NCBI RefSeq assembly: GCF_003347495.1
Contig: NZ_QCXY01000003.1
Coordinates: forward strand, 1-64,000
Direction: 5' to 3'
DNA from: Pleomorphovibrio marinus
GTDB taxonomy: Bacteria > Bacteroidota > Bacteroidia > Cytophagales > Cyclobacteriaceae
Length of the DNA stretch: 64,000 bases
The notes under the pieces were generated by a model. The model worked only from the letters and a program-made list of their open reading frames with translations, did not search any database and was not told the origin of the DNA. The first letter of the stretch is position 1. Each line of letters starts with the position of its first letter. Made by a program: the position numbers and the translations under genes. Of the stretch, positions 50,602 to 59,432 are shown piece by piece.

Positions 50602-51963
50602 TTAGGAAACTGCAATAAGTTCAGGCTCATCGTGTTTTGCCAAGGCCTCATCGGTGGGTCTACCAAACTTGAAGAACTCATAGATATAGAGACCCACACC
50701 TGTGGCAAACATGCTTGCGCAAAGCAGCATTACCACGAAATGGATTTTCACTTCTTCCTGAGCGACCATGAACTCCATTCCAAGTCTTCTTTCCAGGTAA
50801 ACCTGTACCACACCTGCCACACCCAAAGCAACCACCATTCCCAGAATGCCAATATTTGACAGCCAAAAAGCCAGGTGCCCGTTAAAATTGTCGAATTTTT
50901 TCCTTCCGGTTATATTAGGCATGGCATAGCTGATGATGGCAAGTACGATCATGGCATAGGCCCCCCAGAATGCGTAATGCCCATGCATGGCAGTGACCAG
51001 GGTGCCATGGGTGTAAATATTAGTCTGTGGCAAGGTATGCGCAAACCCTAAAAGCCCTGCCCCTATAAAGGAAACGATAGATGCACCAATGGTCCAAAAC
51101 AAGGCAATTTTGTTGGGATGGGTTTTCTCTCCCTTTCTGTACATATACACGGCGAAAAGTGCCATAGCCAAGAAGGCCAAAGGCTCTAGTGCAGAGAATA
51201 CGCCACCTACCACCAGCCATATTTTATTCACGCCTATATAATAGTAATGGTGACCGGTGCCTAAAATTCCTGATAAGAAAGTTAACCCTACAATTACGTA
51301 CAACCATTTTTCGATCACTTCCCTGTCCACACCAGTAAGCTTAATGAGCAAGAAGGCAAGTATACCTCCCATTATGAGTTCCCACACCCCTTCTACCCAA
51401 AGATGTACCACCCACCAACGGAAGAAGGAATCGGTCACCTGACTGTCAAACCAAATCATTCCCGGTAAATAGAGTAAGGCTGCAAAAACCAACCCCATGC
51501 AGAGTACCAGCGCTGTGGTAGTTTGGCGCTTTCCCTTGAACAGGGTCGTCAAAATAATTCCAAGGAACAAAAGCACATTTACCACTACGAGATAATCCAG
51601 CTCCCTGGGGATTTCCAGGAATTTCCTTCCTTCCCAAATGTTGAAATGATAACCGGTAATGGCTGCAACTCCTACCAAGGCAAGAGAAATCAACTGCACA
51701 TAGGCCCATTTCACACTGACCAATTCCCTCTGGGCTTCCTCAGGAATGATATAATAGGCAGCTCCCATAAATCCAGTTAATAACCAAACCACCAACAAAT
51801 TGGTGTGTACAGCTCTGGCTGTATGAAAAGGAATGAATTCATGAAGCCCATCCATGCCAATTCTGGCAAAGCCCATGATGAACCCATAAACTACTTGCAA
51901 TGCAAAGAGGAGCATACATAGGGCAAAGAACCAGTAGGCTACCTGTTGAGATTTATATTTCAT
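50602..51963 (-). CDS. norB: Nitric oxide reductase large subunit NorB (cNOR type)
   Basis: Integral membrane subunit of the cytochrome c-dependent NO reductase, reducing two NO to N2O. The ATG at 51963 gives 453 residues with about 12 membrane spans. The frame is open further upstream only because it reads in phase through a repeat element (51964-52096). Catalytic features seen are the heme-ligand region HTNLLVVWLLTGFMG and VVHLWVEGVWE, where a His and, four residues on, a Glu match two Fe-B ligands. GTGHHYYYIG supplies the His pair. HGHYAFWGAYAM holds further heme ligands. The Glu and the lack of the oxidase Tyr separate it from cytochrome oxidases. norC lies just upstream. Confidence 0.95.
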   Translation of the reverse strand: MKYKSQQVAYWFFALCMLLFALQVVYGFIMGFARIGMDGLHEFIPFHTARAVHTNLLVVWLLTGFMGAAYYIIPEEAQRELVSVKWAYVQLISLALVGVAAITGYHFNIWEGRKFLEIPRELDYLVVVNVLLFLGIILTTLFKGKRQTTTALVLCMGLVFAALLYLPGMIWFDSQVTDSFFRWWVVHLWVEGVWELIMGGILAFLLIKLTGVDREVIEKWLYVIVGLTFLSGILGTGHHYYYIGVNKIWLVVGGVFSALEPLAFLAMALFAVYMYRKGEKTHPNKIALFWTIGASIVSFIGAGLLGFAHTLPQTNIYTHGTLVTAMHGHYAFWGAYAMIVLAIISYAMPNITGRKKFDNFNGHLAFWLSNIGILGMVVALGVAGVVQVYLERRLGMEFMVAQEEVKIHFVVMLLCASMFATGVGLYIYEFFKFGRPTDEALAKHDEPELIAVS

Positions 51964-52096
51964 ATGATTATAATTTTTTTTTAAAGGCCATATGCCTGCC
52001 TGGTCGGCAGACAGGGAATTTCGCATGATTTTAATCATCCCTCTGTGGGTCGCTTGCGTCATGCCCTGACGGCCGTCAGCACAGGCTCGATTTCAT
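51964..52096 (-). repeat. Copy D of a start-codon-flanking repeat element
   Basis: This 133-base element fills almost the whole norC-norB gap. On the minus strand it starts ATGAAATCGAGC and ends in AATTATAATC directly before the norB ATG, which itself begins ATGAAAT. It contains the 14-bp palindrome CTGACGGCCGTCAG and an inverted repeat CTGCC...GGCAG. The same skeleton recurs three times before uxaA (60563-60997). Confidence 0.8.
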
Positions 52097-52107
52097 CTTT
52101 CTAAAAT

Positions 52108-52548
52108 TTATTTGTTAGCTTTATCCTTTGCCAGGGGAGAAACCACCCTGTCAAATCCGTTAAGGTCGATCTGCCCCACCCATTTAAAGAATGCCACCAT
52201 AGCTTCGGAATCCTCCTCGCTCATTTCGTAAGGCCCCATTTTTCGGCCATTGGGTGCCCATATAACCGGGGATTGCAAAATGGCCTTTATCATAGGTTCC
52301 CCTTTTCGATCGACCACCTTGGTAAGCTCAGGAGCATAATAGCCCCCTTCTCCCATCAGGGAGTGGCAACCCATACAATTGTTGGTTTCCCACAGATGTT
52401 TTCCTCTTATCACCTGCTCATCAATCAGGTGATGGTTCGATTGGTCATTGCTTGGCATAAAGGAGTACACTGTAAGTCCTATGAATGCCAAGAAAGTGAC
52501 TAGGGTCCCTCCTAGGAAGAAGGCCCTGGCTTGAGATTTCGACAGCAT
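52108..52548 (-). CDS. norC: Nitric oxide reductase cytochrome c subunit NorC
   Basis: Membrane-anchored monoheme c-type cytochrome that passes electrons to NorB, 146 residues. One N-terminal span (about 10-30) is followed by the heme site CMGCH in TNNCMGCHSLMGEGGYYAPE (heme-binding near residues 58-62). The Met ligand lies probably in GRKMGPYEMSE. The length and build match NorC of denitrifiers. It is the first gene of the minus-strand nor operon and diverges from the Crp/Fnr regulator gene. Confidence 0.94.
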   Translation of the reverse strand: MLSKSQARAFFLGGTLVTFLAFIGLTVYSFMPSNDQSNHHLIDEQVIRGKHLWETNNCMGCHSLMGEGGYYAPELTKVVDRKGEPMIKAILQSPVIWAPNGRKMGPYEMSEEDSEAMVAFFKWVGQIDLNGFDRVVSPLAKDKANK

Positions 52549-52718
52549 GATTGTAAAATTTATTTAAATATTAAAAGACCTTTTTATCTTTATTTATACG
52601 AAGGTAGAGAAATTATCTTCACATTGTCAATTTTTATTTGTGTTTTTTTAAAAAATGCTTTTTTACAGTTCCATTCAACCGCAAAAACAGTAGATTGAGG
52701 ATACAAAAAGGAAACGTT

Positions 52719-53432
52719 TTGAATACTTCTATACCCACTTGCCGCAATTGCCCCAATTTATCCTGCCTGATACAATATTGTGACCAGGAAGCAAAGGCTT
52801 TTGCCGGTGAAAATAAAATCAATTATTTGATACCTAAGGACCAGTATGTTTTTCAGGAAGGAAGCCTGGTTTTAGGCGCCTATTTCATTTTTAAGGGTAA
52901 GGCAAAGGTGGTCAGTAATAACCTGCAAAACAGACAGCAAACTGTGAGGCTTGCGGGGGATGGACATATATTAGGCCATATGACTTTGGACAAGGAATTC
53001 TACCCCATAGGAGCCGTGGCCATGGAAGATACAAAAGTTTGTTTTCTAGAAAACAAACTTTTTTTTCAATTGATAAGCAACAACCCCAAGTTTGCCTACC
53101 AGGTGATTCGTTTTTACAGCAAGGAACTTAGAAAAAGCGAACTTAGAAATAGGAGTTTTTCCCAAATGAAAACTTTTGAAAAAATCGTCTTTGCCTTTTT
53201 ATATATATGCAGCTCCTTTGGATACACAGAAAAAGAGAAAATACTTATAGATTTTTCCAGGGCGGAGATTGCAGCCATTGCAGGCACTAACCCTGAGCAG
53301 GTCTCTAGGAGCATTTCGTTGCTTAAAGAAAAGGGATACCTTGAAAGCGATGGCCAAAAAATTATCATTACAGATATGCCTAAGCTCAAAGAACTTCTAT
53401 CCCCATACTTATCATGGGAAATTTTGGAGTAA
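52719..53432 (+). CDS. Crp/Fnr-family regulator with four N-terminal cysteines
   Basis: Transcription activator likely controlling the nitrite/NO genes. The chosen start is the TTG at 52719, preceded by AAAAGGAAA, giving 237 residues; a TTG at 52695 is possible. The extended frame to 52638 has no support. The N-terminus has Cys-x2-Cys-x4-Cys-x4-Cys (CRNCPNLSCLIQYC), which suggests an iron-sulfur cluster as in FNR. Then come the cyclic-nucleotide-like beta roll (EGSLVLGAYFIFKGKAKVV) and a Crp helix-turn-helix (DFSRAEIAAIAGTNPEQVSR). It lies between divergent norC and the downstream nirK gene. An O2- or NO-sensing role is inferred, not shown. Confidence 0.88.
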   Translation: MNTSIPTCRNCPNLSCLIQYCDQEAKAFAGENKINYLIPKDQYVFQEGSLVLGAYFIFKGKAKVVSNNLQNRQQTVRLAGDGHILGHMTLDKEFYPIGAVAMEDTKVCFLENKLFFQLISNNPKFAYQVIRFYSKELRKSELRNRSFSQMKTFEKIVFAFLYICSSFGYTEKEKILIDFSRAEIAAIAGTNPEQVSRSISLLKEKGYLESDGQKIIITDMPKLKELLSPYLSWEILE

Positions 53433-53596
53433 TTTCTCAAAACCTGCAAAAACGCAGGACTTTTTATGAGAAAAATTTTTTAGGTTCATGATGGGAAACA
53501 TCCCGGGGTTAAAGATTCGTTACTACTTTTGAACCATGAATAAGGGAAAACCCTATTCAGTCTATACGTCAACAGAAAAAAACAAATAGGATAGTC

Positions 53597-55066
53597 ATGG
53601 AAAACCTAAAAAAATATCATAATAAAGGATATATTTATCTTTTTATCCTTTTATTGTTGGGATCAGCTTCCTGTCAACAAGAGAAGCAGGAAAATAGGCA
53701 GAAAATCAAAAGTGCGGACTACTATGCCAACATTAAGGTAATGGGCGAAATGAAGGCCGAATTAACGGCTCCCCCACATGTGCCCCCTCCGGTAGGCAAC
53801 AGGCCTGCAATGAAATTATACATGGAGATGGAGATTCTCGAAGAGGAAGCGGAAATATCCGATGGGGTTTCTTACTTATATTGGACTTTTGGGGGTTCAG
53901 TACCCGGTTCCTTTATACGCACAAGGGTCGGGGATCTAGTGGAATTTAAAATTAAGAACCACCCTGACAATAAATTACCACACAATATAGACCTACATGC
54001 CGTGACCGGACAGGGTGGCGGAGCCGAGGCTTCATTTGTGGCCCCTGGGCAAGAAAAGGTGTTTTCCTTCAAAGTTATCAACCCAGGCCTTTATGTATAT
54101 CACTGCGCAACAGCACCTGTGGGCATGCACGTGGCCAATGGTATGTATGGGTTGATCTTGGTGGAACCTGAAGGTGGCCTTCCTCCAGTCGACAGGGAAT
54201 TTTATGTGATGCAAGGAGACTTCTATACAGAAGGTAAGTTCGGAGAGCAAGGGCTGCAAGCCTTTGATATGCAAAAAGCCGTGAACGAAAACCCCGACTA
54301 TGTGGTCTTCAACGGTAGTGTAAATGGCCTTTCAGGGGAAAATACCTTGACCGCAAAGGCTGGGGAAAATATCCGAATATTCTTTGGAAACGGCGGTCCA
54401 AATCTAGCCTCTTCCTTTCACGTGATCGGGGAAATCTTCGATAAAGTTTATGTAGAAGGGGGAAGCTTCGTCAACGAAAACGTACAGACCACTCTTGTGC
54501 CAGCCGGAGGCTCAGCCATCTTAGAATTTGTCGCAGATGTCCCTTCCAATCTGGTATTGGTGGACCACAGTATTTTTCGGGCATTCAACAAAGGTGCACT
54601 TGGGGTATTAACCGTAAGTGGGGAAGAAAACCCCAATATCTTTAGAGGTGAGATCATGGAAGGCATCTATAGGCCTGAGGGAAGTGTCATCCAAACCATG
54701 CCAAAAGACGGCCCCGAACTGGAGGCTCCCAAATCCATGACCAAGGAAGACCGGATAGTGGCAGGCAAAAAACTCTATATGCAGGCATGCTTTGCCTGTC
54801 ACCAGGCAAATGGTGAAGGGGTACCCAATGCCTTTCCTCCTTTGGCTGGCGCAGATTACCTTAACGACGTCGACAAGGCCATCGATGCTGTCATACATGG
54901 TTTATCTGGAGAAATTACCGTAAACGGTAAAAAATACAACAACATCATGCCTGCTCAGCAGCTCAGCAACGAGGAAGCGGCCAATGTGCTGACCTACGTG
55001 TACAATAGCTGGGGCAACGACGGCACCTTTGTGACGCCTGAAATGATAAACAAGAGAAGAAAATGA
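53597..55066 (+). CDS. nirK: Copper nitrite reductase NirK fused to cytochrome c
   Basis: Reduces nitrite to NO. The 489-residue lipoprotein (lipobox GSASC, Cys about 26) has two cupredoxin domains. Type 1 copper ligands fit His129, Cys170, His178 and Met183; type 2 ligands fit His134, His169 and a His in SFHVIGEIFDKVYVEGG. A C-terminal class I cytochrome c domain carries CFACH at 398-402 and a Met ligand near NIMPAQQ. The fused heme domain probably takes electrons directly from the quinol pathway. The stop overlaps the start of the nirV-like gene (ATGA). Confidence 0.94.
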   Translation: MENLKKYHNKGYIYLFILLLLGSASCQQEKQENRQKIKSADYYANIKVMGEMKAELTAPPHVPPPVGNRPAMKLYMEMEILEEEAEISDGVSYLYWTFGGSVPGSFIRTRVGDLVEFKIKNHPDNKLPHNIDLHAVTGQGGGAEASFVAPGQEKVFSFKVINPGLYVYHCATAPVGMHVANGMYGLILVEPEGGLPPVDREFYVMQGDFYTEGKFGEQGLQAFDMQKAVNENPDYVVFNGSVNGLSGENTLTAKAGENIRIFFGNGGPNLASSFHVIGEIFDKVYVEGGSFVNENVQTTLVPAGGSAILEFVADVPSNLVLVDHSIFRAFNKGALGVLTVSGEENPNIFRGEIMEGIYRPEGSVIQTMPKDGPELEAPKSMTKEDRIVAGKKLYMQACFACHQANGEGVPNAFPPLAGADYLNDVDKAIDAVIHGLSGEITVNGKKYNNIMPAQQLSNEEAANVLTYVYNSWGNDGTFVTPEMINKRRK

Positions 55067-55857
55067 AAAGGTTAATAAGCTGGGTGATCATCAGTTTGAG
55101 TTTCCATGCAGTTTTCGCCCAGACTGAGGGCATGGCACTGGTGAAGGGGGGAGAATACACCCCCCTTTATGGGGTGGAAAAAGACAAAAAGATACTTGTT
55201 CCTTCCTTTTATTTGGACAGGACTCCTGTTACCCATGCGGAGTTTCTTCAATTTGTAGAAGAGCATCCTCAGTGGAGAAAGTCCCAGGTATTAAGGCTCT
55301 TTGCAGATGAGCGGTATTTGGATCTATGGACAGATGACCTCCATTTTCCTGAAGAATTGGCACACAGTCCCGTTAACAACATTTCTTGGTTCGCCGCCAA
55401 AGCATATTGTGATTGTCAGGGCAAAAGGCTGCCAAATGTAGATGAATGGGAATATGCGGCCATGGCTGATGAAGCGAAAAAGGATGCCAGAAGCGACAGT
55501 TTATATAATGTGAAGGTATTGCGGGGATATGAAGTTCCCAAAACCTATCTCAAAAAAGTGGGCCAAAGTCCCAAAAACTACTGGGGCATCTATGATTTAC
55601 ATGGATTGGTATGGGAATGGACCATGGATTTTAACTCCATCATTCTTACTGGGGAATCCAGAAACAACGGCAATACAGACCAGGGTATGTTTTGTGCCTC
55701 TGGTGCCCTAGGCGCAAATGACCTTATGAACTATGCTGCATTTATGCGTTACGCCATGAGATCCAGTCTAAAAGCAAAATTTTCTGTTTCAAACCTGGGC
55801 TTTAGATGTGCCACTGATGTACGGGTGGCGACCTCCATGCCCGACCTTAACGACTAA
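55063..55857 (+). CDS. nirV: NirV-like formylglycine-generating-enzyme-fold protein
   Basis: Exported 264-residue protein (signal MKRLISWVIISLSFHAVFAQ) of the SUMF1/FGE-sulfatase family, overlapping nirK by four bases. Genes of this family next to nirK are called nirV in other denitrifiers; their role is not settled. Family motifs include TPVTHAEFLQFV, PVNNISWFAAKAYCDCQGKRLP, GLVWEWTMD and the final SNLGFRC. By my hand alignment the catalytic Cys pair of true formylglycine-generating enzymes falls on Asp and Ala here, so it is probably not an oxidase of sulfatases. It may help copper-center maturation of NirK. Confidence 0.88.
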   Translation: MKRLISWVIISLSFHAVFAQTEGMALVKGGEYTPLYGVEKDKKILVPSFYLDRTPVTHAEFLQFVEEHPQWRKSQVLRLFADERYLDLWTDDLHFPEELAHSPVNNISWFAAKAYCDCQGKRLPNVDEWEYAAMADEAKKDARSDSLYNVKVLRGYEVPKTYLKKVGQSPKNYWGIYDLHGLVWEWTMDFNSIILTGESRNNGNTDQGMFCASGALGANDLMNYAAFMRYAMRSSLKAKFSVSNLGFRCATDVRVATSMPDLND

Positions 55858-55861
55858 AAAG

Positions 55862-56467
55862 ATGAAATCGAGCATAAGCCTATATATTTTGGCCTTGGCA
55901 ACCTTGATTGCCTGCCAAACAGATAAACAAAGTAGTCAACATACTGAGATGCCACTAGGTGAGGAGGGAATTCCTGATATGTCCATCTACCATTTACCGG
56001 ACTCCTGGACCACCCAGCATGGAGACTCCATTTCTTTTGTGGACTTAAAAGGTGATCCACTAGTAGTGGTAATGATTTATACCGCTTGCCGAACCGCTTG
56101 CCCCAGACTGGTAGCCGATATGCGGCAAATTGAGCAAAAGGTTATAAAGGAAACGGAGCAATCCGTCAAATATGTGTTGGTAAGCATAGACCCCGAAAAT
56201 GACACCCCAGAGAAATTACTAAAATTTGCAGAGGAGAACGGCATGCATGGAGAACAATGGCTTTTTCTAAGGGGAACAAAGGATGGGGTAAGGGAATTCG
56301 CTAATATCCTCTCCGTAAAATACAAAAAAATCAACCCTATTGATTTCTCCCATAGCAATATTATCAGTGTATTTGATGCGCAGGGTGTATTGAAATACCA
56401 GAAGGAAGGTTTAGGCTTAGAAAACAATGAAATAGTGAAGCACGTAGCATCCATTGCAGGAAATTAA
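55862..56467 (+). CDS. SCO1/SenC-family copper chaperone
   Basis: Thioredoxin-fold lipoprotein of 201 residues from the ATG at 55862 (an extension to 55808 runs into nirV). The lipobox is LATLIAC. The copper-binding CxxxC motif is in IYTACRTACPRLVADM, and the distal His is in DFSHSNIISVFD. SCO proteins deliver copper to CuA sites of oxidases. Beside nirK it probably supports the copper centers of NirK. It follows the nirV-like gene by four bases and ends the plus-strand island. Confidence 0.92.
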   Translation: MKSSISLYILALATLIACQTDKQSSQHTEMPLGEEGIPDMSIYHLPDSWTTQHGDSISFVDLKGDPLVVVMIYTACRTACPRLVADMRQIEQKVIKETEQSVKYVLVSIDPENDTPEKLLKFAEENGMHGEQWLFLRGTKDGVREFANILSVKYKKINPIDFSHSNIISVFDAQGVLKYQKEGLGLENNEIVKHVASIAGN

Positions 56468-56557
56468 AAGCAAGCAATCCGTCAATTATGAATTAAGCCA
56501 ATATCAATTAGGAGGCCAAACCCATTGATTTGGCCTCCCATGGAGAATAGCCTTAGG

Positions 56558-57853
56558 TTACAATCCAAACAAGGAGGGCAACCACAAGGTGAGCTGTGGC
56601 CAAAGGGTAATGATCATTAAACCAATAATCATAGCGAAAAAGAAAGGCAACAAGGGCAGAAACACCTTGGCAATGCTGGTTTTGGCTACCCCTACCCCAA
56701 CAAACAATACGGACCCAACAGGTGGGGTACAAACCCCTATACAAAGGTTAAGTACCATCATGATTCCAAAATGCACAGGGTCTATTCCCATCGCCACCAC
56801 TGCGGGCAGGAAAATGGGTGTAAATATCAGGACTGCCGGAGTCATATCCATGAATACCCCCACAAAAAGCAGGATCAGGTTGATAATAATCAAAATCACA
56901 AACTTATTGTCACTCAATGAAAGCAAAGTAGAACTGATGGACTGTGGGATATCCTCACTGGACATCGCCCAAGACATGCTCATGGAAGTGGCTATTAGGA
57001 GCATTACCACGGCAGTGGTTTCGGATGATTTGAGTAGTATTCCAGGTAGGTCCTTTAGCTTGATTTCCCTATAAATAAAAGATAGTCCTACACAATACAC
57101 CACTGCTATTGCGGAAGCCTCGGTAGCCGTAAATACCCCGATGACGATACCTCCAATTACCACCACCAACAGTAAAAGGCTGGGAAAGGCGTCCAAGAAT
57201 TTGCTCAACAATTCCTTCATAGAAGTCAATTCACCTGGAGGCAATTTTTTCTTTTTAATAAATATTGCTGCGGTAAACATCAGTAACAGCCCAATCAACA
57301 ACCCTGGGATATATCCCGCCACGAACAAGGCCGCAATGGAAACCCCACCACTGGCTAAAGAATATACAATTAATACGTTGGAAGGTGGAATGATCAAGCC
57401 GGTGGTAGAAGAGGTGATGTTTACCGAGGCTCCCAATTCCCTGGGATACCCTTCTTTTTCCATCCTTGGACCCAGTATTCCCCCAATGGCAGAGGCAGCG
57501 GCAACGGCAGAACCCGCGATGGCCCCAAAAAGCATGGCGGCTATCACGTTCACATAGAGAAGCCCCCCCGGCAACCTACCCGTAATGGCCTTGGCCAAAT
57601 CTATCAGGCGATTTGCAATACCCCCTTTATTCATGATTTCTCCTGCCAGTATGAAGAAAGGTATTGCTAACAAGGCAAAACTGTCAAGGCCTGTTCCCAT
57701 CCGCTGGGCTATGGTAGTGGCCGAGGGTATGGAGGCTATAGTTACGGTAAGGGTCAAGAAACTAGATAATCCTAAACTCCAGGCGACTGGCACCCCTATT
57801 ACCATCAATAAAAGAAAACTGACTACTAAAACGATGACACTGATGTATTCCAT
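56558..57853 (-). CDS. TRAP transporter large permease subunit (DctM type)
   Basis: Main inner-membrane subunit of a tripartite ATP-independent periplasmic transporter, driven by a sodium or proton gradient. The 431 residues have about 12 hydrophobic spans, with FALLAIPFFILAGEIMNKGG, NVIAAMLFGAIAGSAVAAASAIG and PPSNVLIVYSLASGG as typical DctM blocks. It is the last gene of the kdgK-dctPQM unit, one base from the DctQ stop. The neighbourhood points to hexuronate as the cargo. Confidence 0.93.
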   Translation of the reverse strand: MEYISVIVLVVSFLLLMVIGVPVAWSLGLSSFLTLTVTIASIPSATTIAQRMGTGLDSFALLAIPFFILAGEIMNKGGIANRLIDLAKAITGRLPGGLLYVNVIAAMLFGAIAGSAVAAASAIGGILGPRMEKEGYPRELGASVNITSSTTGLIIPPSNVLIVYSLASGGVSIAALFVAGYIPGLLIGLLLMFTAAIFIKKKKLPPGELTSMKELLSKFLDAFPSLLLLVVVIGGIVIGVFTATEASAIAVVYCVGLSFIYREIKLKDLPGILLKSSETTAVVMLLIATSMSMSWAMSSEDIPQSISSTLLSLSDNKFVILIIINLILLFVGVFMDMTPAVLIFTPIFLPAVVAMGIDPVHFGIMMVLNLCIGVCTPPVGSVLFVGVGVAKTSIAKVFLPLLPFFFAMIIGLMIITLWPQLTLWLPSLFGL

Positions 57854-57854
57854 C

Positions 57855-58343
57855 CTATGCGTTATTTTGGGTGTTTTTTAGTTTAATAAGAGTATATATC
57901 TCCAAGAATTGGTAATACAATACCAACAACCCGCTAACGGGGATAATGAAATACACATAAGCCAGGGGCAGGTTGAGTGTTGCCGATTTTTGCTCAAGTA
58001 CATAGGTGATATATACCAAGTTTCCTCCCCCCAACACCATCACAGGAAGCACGAAGGAAACGATTAAAATGTGAATTACTATCATCAACCTCCTTTTTGG
58101 CTCCCCAACCAATTTTTGGGGTAGTATATCTATGGCCAAGTGGCCGTTTTGGCCGGCAACGTAGGCAGCTCCCAGCATACCCAACCAGACTAACAGATAT
58201 CTCGATAACTCATCAGTGAATGAACTTGGGGATTGTATCACATACCGGGAAAAAACTTGCCAAGTTACGTTAAACACCATCACGGCCATTATCACTGTGA
58301 TCACTACCGCTACTATTCGGTCAATTTTCAGTTTTAATTCCAT
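57855..58343 (-). CDS. TRAP transporter small permease subunit (DctQ type)
   Basis: Membrane subunit of 162 residues with four hydrophobic segments, of DctQ type (TDELSRYLLVWLGMLGAAYV is the family block). It links the binding protein to DctM. It is separated by one base from DctM and six from DctP. Confidence 0.9.
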   Translation of the reverse strand: MELKLKIDRIVAVVITVIMAVMVFNVTWQVFSRYVIQSPSSFTDELSRYLLVWLGMLGAAYVAGQNGHLAIDILPQKLVGEPKRRLMIVIHILIVSFVLPVMVLGGGNLVYITYVLEQKSATLNLPLAYVYFIIPVSGLLVLYYQFLEIYTLIKLKNTQNNA

Positions 58344-58349
58344 ATCGGA

Positions 58350-59375
58350 TCAGTAATTTCTAATTTCCTGTACCAGGTTATACATTTCTGGGTCACTGGT
58401 TTTCATTATCTCATACCCACTTTCGACCGCGGCTTCAAATGGAGCCTTATCCGGGTAAGAAACTTTTACCCCTGCTTCTTGAAGGATCTTCATAGATTCT
58501 TCCACCGATTCCTCCCATAGTTTGTATTGAAAAACCGCAGATTCATCCGCGGCTTCCTGAAGCCATTGCTTTTCTTCGTCAGAAAGCAGATTCCAAACTT
58601 TTGTGCTTACAATCATCATATCAGGAACAGCCGTATGTTCGTTCAAGGAATAAAATTTGCATACTTCATAATGCCTTGAAGTCAATAAACTGGGGGGGTT
58701 GTTTTCTGCCCCATCCACAATTCCCTGTTGCAAGGCTGTATATAATTCCCCAAAAGATACAGGAGTGGGTGAACCTCCAAAACTTTGTATGAGTCGAACA
58801 GCCGTAGGACTTTCCATTACACGGATTTTCAAACCCTGAATATCCTCAGGCTTGTCCACCGGTTTGTTTTTGGTATAAAAACTCCGCTTGCCTGCATCAT
58901 AATAGCAGAGCCCTTTCAGCCAATATTTTTCTCCTGCAGCCAGAAGATCCTTTCCTATGGGTCCCTTTAGCACCTTGTCCCTATGTTCATCATCCCTGAA
59001 CAGGTAAGGTTGGCCCAACACTTTTATTTCCGGTGCAAATCCTTCCATAGCCGCGGTAGAAACCTTTGTCATGGAAAGACTTCCGATCTGAAGCAATTCC
59101 ACTAATTCCCTCTCGGATCCCAATTGTTGGTTTGGGTATACTTGAATGATCATTTGCCCATCGGATTTTTCCTCCGCCTTTTCAGCCATAAATACCATCG
59201 CTGCATGCACGGGGTGGCTGGTGTCCAACCCATGACCCAGTTTCAATATTCTAACCCCTCCCGGTGTATTGCAGGCAGAAAAAAGAAATCCTAGGGACAG
59301 TAGTATGAGGCTCAAAATAGTTGAAACCGGTTTGGGTTTGTCGATAATCCACTTCATTGGCATTTTAATTTCCAT
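58350..59375 (-). CDS. TRAP transporter substrate-binding protein (DctP type)
   Basis: Periplasmic binding protein of 341 residues, with a signal region ending at Cys in LFSACNTPGG, so probably lipid-anchored. Family motifs are GTASHPVHAAMVFMAE-like GLDTSHPVHAAMVF, GLKIRVMESPTAVRLIQSF (with the Arg that binds the substrate carboxylate) and LYTALQQGIVDGAENNPPSL. It is 57 bases after kdgK. With uronate genes around it, galacturonate or glucuronate is the likely ligand, by inference. Confidence 0.92.
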   Translation of the reverse strand: MEIKMPMKWIIDKPKPVSTILSLILLSLGFLFSACNTPGGVRILKLGHGLDTSHPVHAAMVFMAEKAEEKSDGQMIIQVYPNQQLGSERELVELLQIGSLSMTKVSTAAMEGFAPEIKVLGQPYLFRDDEHRDKVLKGPIGKDLLAAGEKYWLKGLCYYDAGKRSFYTKNKPVDKPEDIQGLKIRVMESPTAVRLIQSFGGSPTPVSFGELYTALQQGIVDGAENNPPSLLTSRHYEVCKFYSLNEHTAVPDMMIVSTKVWNLLSDEEKQWLQEAADESAVFQYKLWEESVEESMKILQEAGVKVSYPDKAPFEAAVESGYEIMKTSDPEMYNLVQEIRNY

Positions 59376-59432
59376 TTATAATAATTCTGTACTTCAATTT
59401 TTTTAAGCCCTTTGCTGAATTCAAGGAAACTT

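Noticed and set aside
50602-52062. NorB with a 33-residue N-terminal extension
   Set aside because: The extension is translation of the repeat element; the ATG at 51963 gives the normal NorB N-terminus.
52638-52718. Longer Crp/Fnr start at the TTG 52638
   Set aside because: The upstream stretch is A/T-rich low-complexity coding with no ribosome site; the TTG at 52719 has AAAAGGAAA just before it.
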